From: Pseudomonadota bacterium
GTDB taxonomy: Bacteria > Pseudomonadota > Alphaproteobacteria > Acetobacterales > Acetobacteraceae
Assembly: GCA_021845835.1 (NCBI GenBank)
Contig: JAJZVE010000098.1
Coordinates: 1 to 11,027 of the forward strand
Length of the DNA stretch: 11,027 nt
Direction: 5' to 3'
A model generated the notes under the pieces. It was not told the origin of the DNA. It did no database searches and saw nothing but the letters and a program-made list of their open reading frames with translations. Position 1 is the stretch's first letter; the number at the start of each line of letters is the position of its first letter. A program made the translations under genes and the position numbers. Below are positions 5,344 to 11,027 of the stretch, in pieces.

Positions 5344-7094
5344 ACGGCGCCAACCCGAGCGCGAGCGCGGCGCTGATCCTGGACGCCTATGCGGACTGGG
5401 TGGCCGCGCACGACACGCTGACCGACGCCGACCGCGCGGCGATCCGGCAGCACATGCAGGGCCTGCCGTTCCGGCCGCTGTTCTCGCTGCTGCTGCCGCT
5501 GGGGTTTGGCGTGGCCGGCGGCGCGCGCGACACGCTCCGCTCGGTGCGGGCGCAGCTGTACGGGCGCTGGGAACTCTGCGTCGCCGGCACGGACCCGGTG
5601 GACGACGATACCATCGCCGCCGCGGCGGCGGCGGACCCGCGCATCCGGCGCCTGCCGCGGCATGCGTTCGCGGATGTGGCGGACGCGGCGAACGCCACCC
5701 TTGCGGTCGCGGAGGGGGCGTACGCGGCGATCCTGCTGCCCGGTGAGCAACTGGCCGAGCGGGCGCTGTACGAAATCGCCGTCGCCCTCGGCGCGCATCC
5801 CGGGACCGAGCTGCTCTACACCGACGAGGACGTGATGGATTGGGCGGGGCAGCGTTCGGCCCCGCTGCTCAAGGCCGGCTGGGACCCGGACCTGCTGCTG
5901 GCGCAGGATTGCGTCGGCGGCCTCGCGGTCTGGCACCTGCCGGGGCTGCAGACGGCGCACGGGCTGCGGTCGGGGTTCGGGCGGGCGGCGGCCTACGACC
6001 TGGCGCTGCGCGCGACCGCGACCATGCTGCCCGACCGCATCCGCCATCTGCCCGCGGTACTGCTGCATCGGCCGCCGAGCGCCGGGCGCAGCCTGCGCGA
6101 CCGCATGCTCGGCGACGACAACGAGGCGCTGCGGCGGGCGGTGCGGGAACGGCTGGGCGATGCCGCCGAAATCGCGCCGGCGCCGCTGTGGCCGTCGGCC
6201 AATCGCGTGACGTGGCGCCTGCCCGATCCGGCACCGCTGGTTTCCGTCATCATCCCGACGCGCGACCGCGCCGCGCTGCTGGTGCCGTGCGCCTGGGGCG
6301 TGCTGCAGCGCACGGACTATCCGTCGCTGGAGCTGCTGATCGTGGACAACGACAGCCGCGAGGAATTGACGGCGAGGGCGCTGCGCGACCTGGAAACCGA
6401 TGCGCGCGTGCGCATCCTGCGCCATCCCGGCCCGTTCAACTTCGCCGCCATCAACAATGCCGCGGTGGAGCAGGCGCGCGGCGAGATCGTGGTGCTGCTC
6501 AACAATGATGTCGAGGTCATGCATCCCGGCTGGCTGCGCGAGCTGGTCAGCCACGCGGTGCGGCCCGATGTCGGCGCGGTCGGCGCCAAGCTGCTGTACG
6601 CCGACGGCACGCTGCAGCACGGCGGCATCGTGTTCGGGCCCGGACTCGCGGCGACACACATCCTGCGCCAGGCGGCGCGCACGGACCCCGGCTACAACGG
6701 GCAACTCGCACTGACGCGCACGCTGTTCGCGGTCACCGGTGCCTGCCTCGCGATACGGCGGAGCGTGTTTCGCGAGGCAGGCGGCCTGAACGCCGACCGC
6801 TTCGCGATTGCCTTCAATGATCTCGATTTCTGCCTGCGGCTCGGCGAGCTTGGCTACCGCATCGTCTGGACGCCGTTCGCGGAGCTGTTCCACCTGGAGA
6901 GCGCGACCCGCGGCCTGCCCGAAACGCCGGAGGAAATCGCACAGGAGCAGCGCGAGGTGACCAATCTCTGGCATAGCTGGCGCCATGTCTTCGCGAGCGA
7001 CCCCTACCACAACATCAACCTGAGCTGCGCCTGGAGGGAGCCGCTGCATCTCTGCGCGCCGCGGCGCCGCAAGCCGTGGCAGATGGACACCTGA
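5340..7094 (+). CDS. Two-domain GT2 family glycosyltransferase
   Basis: Transfers sugar from a nucleotide-sugar donor during surface polysaccharide assembly; the specific sugar is unknown. The 584 aa contain an N-terminal GT2-like half (about 45-260) and a complete C-terminal GT2 domain (298-560). The first half has RDTLRSVRAQLYGRWELCVA (63-82) and LLYTDEDVMDWAGQR with the DED at 162-164, then GWDPDLLL; its usual IPxYN-type opening strand is replaced by FSLLLPLGFGV. The second half starts LVSVIIPTRDRA (300-311), then LLIVDNDSRE (332-341), the metal-site segment LLNNDVEVMHPGW (387-398), and FNDLDFCLRLGELGYRIVW (492-510) near the catalytic base. This layout resembles tandem GT2 O-antigen/rhamnan-type transferases. 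The start is ATG 5340, overlapping the hydrolase stop as ATGA and implying translational coupling. The frame also opens 57 nt upstream, inside the hydrolase gene, without support. Confidence 0.88.
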   Translation: MNGANPSASAALILDAYADWVAAHDTLTDADRAAIRQHMQGLPFRPLFSLLLPLGFGVAGGARDTLRSVRAQLYGRWELCVAGTDPVDDDTIAAAAAADPRIRRLPRHAFADVADAANATLAVAEGAYAAILLPGEQLAERALYEIAVALGAHPGTELLYTDEDVMDWAGQRSAPLLKAGWDPDLLLAQDCVGGLAVWHLPGLQTAHGLRSGFGRAAAYDLALRATATMLPDRIRHLPAVLLHRPPSAGRSLRDRMLGDDNEALRRAVRERLGDAAEIAPAPLWPSANRVTWRLPDPAPLVSVIIPTRDRAALLVPCAWGVLQRTDYPSLELLIVDNDSREELTARALRDLETDARVRILRHPGPFNFAAINNAAVEQARGEIVVLLNNDVEVMHPGWLRELVSHAVRPDVGAVGAKLLYADGTLQHGGIVFGPGLAATHILRQAARTDPGYNGQLALTRTLFAVTGACLAIRRSVFREAGGLNADRFAIAFNDLDFCLRLGELGYRIVWTPFAELFHLESATRGLPETPEEIAQEQREVTNLWHSWRHVFASDPYHNINLSCAWREPLHLCAPRRRKPWQMDT

Positions 7095-7096
7095 GC

Positions 7097-10000
7097 ATGG
7101 ACGCACCGAGCGCGATCCCGTCGCCTTCCCCGAACGCGCTGGCACCGCTGCTGGCGCCGGAGATCGGCCCGCTATTCTGGCGTCCGTCGCGCGCCGGCGT
7201 CGAAAGCGCCTGGGCGGGCCATGTGCCGTTCGCGCTGTGGCTGGTGCCGGCGCTGCGTCCGCGGGTCCTGGTCGAACTGGGCACGCATAACGGCGTCTCG
7301 TACTGCGCCTTCTGTGACGCGGTGACGGCGGCGAAGCTCGATACGCGCTGCTACGCCGTCGATACCTGGGAAGGCGACGAGCACGCCGGCTTCTACGGGC
7401 AGATCGTCTATGACGATCTGCGGCGCTTCCACGACCAACGCTTCGGCGCGTTTTCGGAGCTGCTGCGCTGCACGTTCGATGCGGCGCTGGCGTATATCCC
7501 GGACGGCTCGATCGACCTGCTGCATATCGACGGCTGCCACGGCTACGACGCCGTGCGGCATGATTATGAAAGCTGGTTGCCGAAATTGTCGGAGCGTGCC
7601 GTGGTGCTGTTCCACGACACCAACGTGCGCGAGCGCGGCTTCGGTGTATGGCGGCTGTTCACGGAGCTGCGCAAGCGCTACCCGTCGTTCGAGTTCCTGC
7701 ACGAACACGGGCTGGGTGTGCTCGCCGTCGGCCGCGAGGTACCGGAGCCGGTGGCCTCGCTCTGCGCGCTGCGCGATCCGGCGTCCGTCGGCGCCGTACG
7801 CGAACGCTTCAGCCTGCCTGGCGAACGCTGGCGGCTTGAGATCCACGTGCAGCTCCTCGGCAACGAGATCGAGCGGCGTACCCGCCATGCGCAAGAACTG
7901 GCGCGGTCGCGTGACGCGGCCCAGGCGGAAGCGGCGGAATCGGCCCGCATGCGTGCCCGCGCCGCACAGCGTGCCGTGGAGGCGCGCGCCGCGGCAGCCG
8001 GCGCGATGGAGGAAGTCGATCGCCTGCGCGCCCATGTGCACGGGCGCATGGCGGCGCTGGAAGCAGAGGCCGAACGGGGCCGTGCCGCGGTGAACGAGGC
8101 GGCGCGGCTTCGTGTCGAAGTCGCGCGCACGCATGAAGCCTTGCAGCGCACGCGGGCGCTGGAGAGGGAGCTGGCACGTCGCACGGCGGAGAACGCCAGG
8201 CTGCGCGGCTCGATCGCCTGGCGTCTCGGCGCGCCGTTGCGCGGCGCCGCGGCGCATCTGCCCGCACCCGTGCGCCGTCGCGCCCGGCAGGCGGGGCAAC
8301 TCGCGCTCTGGACGGCGCGGATGGAATTGCGCACGCGGCTGCGGCGGCGGGCGCGTCTGCGCGACGAGTTGCAGATGCTGGCGAGATCCGATCTGTTCGA
8401 TCCCGCCTGGTACAGCGCCCGCTACCCGGACGTGGCGGCGTCCGGCATGGACCCGGCGGTGCACTACCTGCTGCACGGCAGGCAGGAGCGCCGCAATCCC
8501 GGTCCGGATTTCGACGCGGCGTACTACCTGGAGCATGCGCCGGATGTCGCCGCGTCCGACATCGATCCGCTGATCCACTACATCCGCGTGGGGGCGGCCG
8601 AGGGGCGGCCGAGTCGTCCTGTGGTTGGTGATGCGGCGCACGCGGCGGACACGACGGTTCCGCTGACAACGCTGCTGTCGCGGCGGCGGATCGCGTTCAT
8701 CTCCGGGGAACCGGACACGCCGGGGCACAGCTATCGCGTGCTGCGCTTTGCTGCCGCAGCCGAGCAGGCAGGGGCGGTGACGACCTGGATGCGTGCCGAG
8801 GAAGTCTCCGCGCGACGGGACGAGATTCTGGCCGCCGACGTGCTGGTGATCTGGCGCGCGACGTGGCCGCAGGTGGCCGGCGCGGTGGCGACGGCGCGGG
8901 AAGGCGGCGCGGCCGTCGTCTATGACCTGGACGACCTGATGCTCGATCCCGACCTAGCGACGCCCGAACTGCTGGACGCGCTGCGCAGCGAGGGCGTGTC
9001 GGAAGAAGATGCGAGAGGTCATTACGGGCGCATCCGGGATGCCGTGATGCAGGCGGACTTCTGCGTCGCCAGCACGGAGGAGCTTGCCTGGCACATCCGC
9101 CGTACCGGCCGCCCTGCGCTGGTGCTGCCCAACGGCTTCGACGACGAGACGCATCGCCGCTCGCGTCGCGCCGCACGAGCGCGACGGCAGACGGCAGGCG
9201 ACGGTTTGCGCCGCATCGGCTACGCCGGCGGATCGCGCACGCATCAGCGCGACTTCGGGCAGATCGCGGACACGCTTGCGCGCATCCTGCGCGAGCGGCC
9301 GGACTGCCGCCTGGTCCTGTTCAGGAGCCGCATCGACGGGCTGCCGATCGTCAACATCGCCGAATATCCGGCGCTTGCCGACGTGATTGCGCAGGTCGAG
9401 TGGCGCGAGTCCGTGCCGATCGCTGATCTCCCGGAGGAGATGGCGCGGTTCGACGTGAACCTCGCGCCACTGGAGGTCGGCAATCCGTTCTGCGAGGCCA
9501 AGAGCGAACTCAAGTATTTCGAGGCGGCGCTGGCTGGTGTCTGCACCGTCGCCTCGCCGACCGGCCCGTTCCGGCGTGCTATCGCGCATGGCGAGACGGG
9601 CTTCCTCGCCGCAAAACCCGAGGAGTGGTACGCGGCGATCACGGCGCTGCTCGATGACTTGACGCTGCGGCGGCGGATGACGGCCGCGGCGCGGCGCGAA
9701 GTGCTGTGGCATTTCGGTCCGGAGCGGCGGCGCGAAATGGTGGCATCGCTGCTCGATCAGGCGAGCGGGGGCCGCGCGGGTGCGCGTGCATTCGCGTTGG
9801 ATGCGCAGCTTGCGATGCGTCCGGACCCAGAGCCGCTGCTGCCGGCGGGCGAAGTGCTGTTCGAGACCGACCAGCTTGGCGACGCCGAGGTGACGGTGGT
9901 TGTGCCGCTGTACAACTACGCACATCATGTGCGCGAAACACTGGACTCGGTCGCGGCCCAGACGTTGCGACAGTTGGACCTCGTTATCCTGGACGACGCA

Positions 10001-10603
10001 TCCACCGATGCCTCGCGCGCCGTAGCGCTGGAATGGGCGGCGCAGCACCGCGAGCGCTTCAATCGCATTGTCGTTATCGGCAATGTCTCGAATGCGGGAC
10101 TCGGTCCGACGCGCAATGCCGGATTCGCAACGGCGGAGACGCCGTATGTGCTGCCGCTCGACGCCGACAACCGGCTGCTTCCGGACTGTTGCATGCGCCT
10201 GCTGCAAGCCGCGGGGAACCGTGGTGCCGCCTTCGTCTATCCGATTCTGCGCGAGTTCGGCGACTCCAACGGACTCGCTAACATTCTGGAGTACGTCCCG
10301 GCGCGACTGGTGGGCGTTCCGTTCATCGACGCGATGGCGCTTGTCTCGGTGGCGGCGTGGCGGGCGGTCGGTGGCTACAGCGACACGCGGCTGGGCTGGG
10401 AGGATTACGAATTCTGGTGCCGCATGGCCGAGCACGGACTGTTTGGTCTGCAGGTGCCAGGCGCGCCGCTGGCGGAATATCGCGTTCACCACGATTCCAT
10501 GCTGCTTTCGGTCACCGAGGACAAGCGGAACAAGCCGCGCGTCATGGCGGACATCACGCGGCGCCATCCCTGGCTGTCGCTGGTGTCGGCAAAGGAAGGG
10601 TAG
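7097..10603 (+). CDS. Multidomain methyltransferase / coiled-coil / GT4 / GT2 protein
   Basis: An 1168-aa protein with three putative enzyme modules. Residues 25-240 form a class I SAM methyltransferase (Methyltransf_24-like): VLVELGTHNGVSY (57-69), CYAVDTWEGDEHAGFY (85-100), SIDLLHIDGCHGYDAVRHDY (138-157), VVLFHDTNVRERGFGV (169-184). Residues about 250-375 are a long Ala/Arg/Glu coiled coil. Residues 434-509 hold two 38-residue FDxxYY...PDVAAS repeats. Residues 530-890 are a GT4-type (GT-B) glycosyltransferase with RIAFISGEPDTPGHSYRV, VVYDLDD (607-613), VLPNGFD (676-682), RIGYAGGSRTHQRDF (706-720), FCEAKSELKYFEAALAGV (798-815) and HGETGFLA. Residues 930-1168 are a GT2 with EVTVVVPLYNYAHHV (931-945), LDDAST (965-970), LPLDADN (1019-1025) and GWEDYEFWCRM (1100-1110). 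It probably builds and methylates part of a surface glycan. The start is ATG 7097, 2 nt after the preceding stop; GTG 7076 in the same frame is the alternative. No membrane segment is evident. Confidence 0.88.
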   Translation: MDAPSAIPSPSPNALAPLLAPEIGPLFWRPSRAGVESAWAGHVPFALWLVPALRPRVLVELGTHNGVSYCAFCDAVTAAKLDTRCYAVDTWEGDEHAGFYGQIVYDDLRRFHDQRFGAFSELLRCTFDAALAYIPDGSIDLLHIDGCHGYDAVRHDYESWLPKLSERAVVLFHDTNVRERGFGVWRLFTELRKRYPSFEFLHEHGLGVLAVGREVPEPVASLCALRDPASVGAVRERFSLPGERWRLEIHVQLLGNEIERRTRHAQELARSRDAAQAEAAESARMRARAAQRAVEARAAAAGAMEEVDRLRAHVHGRMAALEAEAERGRAAVNEAARLRVEVARTHEALQRTRALERELARRTAENARLRGSIAWRLGAPLRGAAAHLPAPVRRRARQAGQLALWTARMELRTRLRRRARLRDELQMLARSDLFDPAWYSARYPDVAASGMDPAVHYLLHGRQERRNPGPDFDAAYYLEHAPDVAASDIDPLIHYIRVGAAEGRPSRPVVGDAAHAADTTVPLTTLLSRRRIAFISGEPDTPGHSYRVLRFAAAAEQAGAVTTWMRAEEVSARRDEILAADVLVIWRATWPQVAGAVATAREGGAAVVYDLDDLMLDPDLATPELLDALRSEGVSEEDARGHYGRIRDAVMQADFCVASTEELAWHIRRTGRPALVLPNGFDDETHRRSRRAARARRQTAGDGLRRIGYAGGSRTHQRDFGQIADTLARILRERPDCRLVLFRSRIDGLPIVNIAEYPALADVIAQVEWRESVPIADLPEEMARFDVNLAPLEVGNPFCEAKSELKYFEAALAGVCTVASPTGPFRRAIAHGETGFLAAKPEEWYAAITALLDDLTLRRRMTAAARREVLWHFGPERRREMVASLLDQASGGRAGARAFALDAQLAMRPDPEPLLPAGEVLFETDQLGDAEVTVVVPLYNYAHHVRETLDSVAAQTLRQLDLVILDDASTDASRAVALEWAAQHRERFNRIVVIGNVSNAGLGPTRNAGFATAETPYVLPLDADNRLLPDCCMRLLQAAGNRGAAFVYPILREFGDSNGLANILEYVPARLVGVPFIDAMALVSVAAWRAVGGYSDTRLGWEDYEFWCRMAEHGLFGLQVPGAPLAEYRVHHDSMLLSVTEDKRNKPRVMADITRRHPWLSLVSAKEG
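8393..8623 (+). repeat. Tandem 38-residue FDxxYY/PDVAAS protein repeats inside the multidomain protein
   Basis: Two units, residues 434-471 and 472-509, share the pattern F-D-x-x-(W/Y)-Y, PDVAAS, x-x-D-P, HY, G and a following R. The first has FDPAWYSARYPDVAASGMDP, the second FDAAYYLEHAPDVAASDIDP. Such units are known as accessory segments in bacterial polysaccharide glycosyltransferases; their function is not established. Here they connect the coiled coil to the GT4 domain. Confidence 0.7.
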
Positions 10604-10604
10604 G

Positions 10605-11027
10605 GTGCCGCAGTTCCATTTCGTCGAGGACTACGAGAAGCTTGTCGCCGAGTTGGTGGCGACGCTGCCGCTGGATGAGGCGATGTCGCGTGCGGTTGGC
10701 GGCGACTTCGAGCGCACTGGCCAGGTGCAGTGCGCGGTGTTGCGCCATTTGGGTCTGCGGGACGGCCAGGCGCTGATCGATCTCGGCTGCGGCAGCGGGC
10801 GCCTGGCGAGCGCGCTCGGTCGGTGCATGGCGGTGGACTATCTCGGCATCGACATTGTGCGGGCGCTGCTGGACTACGCCGCCAGCAAGTCCCCACCGTC
10901 CTATCGTTTCATGCTCAATCGCACGCTGCACATTCCCGCACCCGACGCCAGCGCCGACATGCTTTGCGCTTTCAGCGTGTTCACGCACCTGCTGCACACC
11001 GAGACGTATCTCTATCTGGAGGATATC
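10605..11027 (+). CDS. Class I SAM-dependent methyltransferase, 3'-truncated by the window edge
   Basis: 141 codons are visible, starting MPQFHFVEDYEKLVAELVATL and running off the right edge without a stop. The SAM-binding motif I is ALIDLGCGSGRLASALG, at about residues 54-70. It is followed by YLGIDIVRALLDYAA (motif II region) and DASADMLCAFSVFTHLLHTETYLYLEDI, which matches the Methyltransf_11/25 region after the acidic loop. The start is a GTG one base after the preceding TAG, with GGAAG (10594-10598) six bases upstream, a good Shine-Dalgarno. It is the fourth gene of the tightly spaced run and probably modifies the same glycan, or a lipid or sugar precursor; the acceptor is unknown. Confidence 0.85.
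   Translation, partial: MPQFHFVEDYEKLVAELVATLPLDEAMSRAVGGDFERTGQVQCAVLRHLGLRDGQALIDLGCGSGRLASALGRCMAVDYLGIDIVRALLDYAASKSPPSYRFMLNRTLHIPAPDASADMLCAFSVFTHLLHTETYLYLEDI

Noticed and set aside
5280..7145. 621-aa minus-strand open frame
   Set aside because: It is the antisense shadow of the GT2 gene, with Arg/Gln-rich sequence and no domain or ribosome site.
8954..10567. 537-aa minus-strand open frame (and a 518-aa one at 7172-8728)
   Set aside because: Both are antisense to the multidomain protein, whose motifs are clear in the + frame. Their composition is typical of GC-rich reverse-frame shadows.

Overview
The window is GC-rich, bacterial, and densely coded on both strands. It looks like an alphaproteobacterium. 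The Acetobacteraceae/Rhodospirillales are my best guess, from base composition, the style of the polysaccharide enzymes and the CoA-binding/homocysteine synthase pairing, but nothing here fixes the genus. There are no tRNA, rRNA, CRISPR or phage genes. Most of the window is a cell-surface polysaccharide (capsule, O-antigen or exopolysaccharide) locus on the + strand, interrupted by a minus-strand block carrying a toxin-antitoxin pair and a sulfur-amino-acid enzyme.

Region by region: (1) 1-1198 is a GT61-family glycosyltransferase whose frame is open to the left edge. By eye it is less GC-biased than the rest. (2) 1199-1418 has no gene but holds a REPIN-like element: two short hairpins in inverted orientation with 28-bp arms differing at one base. 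(3) 1419-2197, minus strand, is a type II toxin-antitoxin operon: a DUF1778 (TacA-like) ribbon-helix-helix antitoxin followed by a GNAT (TacT-like) acetyltransferase toxin starting at GTG. A good sigma70-type promoter overlaps an imperfect 21-bp palindrome. (4) 2251-2433 is a second, different REP-like composite. (5) 2434-4245, minus strand, is a 603-aa fusion of a YccU-type CoA-binding domain with an O-acetylhomoserine sulfhydrylase. (6) 4246-4368 is a divergent intergenic region with a large inverted repeat. (7) 4369-11027 is a tightly packed + strand run: an alpha/beta-hydrolase-like protein with a helical-repeat tail, a two-domain GT2 glycosyltransferase (ATGA overlap), a 1168-aa methyltransferase/coiled-coil/GT4/GT2 protein (2-nt gap), and a class I methyltransferase (1-nt gap) cut by the right edge.

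The four + strand genes from 4369 onward have the spacing of one translationally coupled operon. They probably assemble and decorate one glycan: GT2, GT4 and GT2 modules add sugars, methyltransferase modules modify or cap, and the hydrolase may add or remove an acyl group. The GT61 gene probably belongs to the same locus. The minus-strand block looks like an insertion between two parts of it, with REP-like elements on both sides of the toxin-antitoxin pair. Points most worth a second look are the multi-enzyme 1168-aa protein, the CoA-binding/homocysteine synthase fusion, the two REPIN-like elements bracketing the toxin-antitoxin operon, and the uncharacterised hydrolase. Functions are assigned from motifs read by eye, without database searches.
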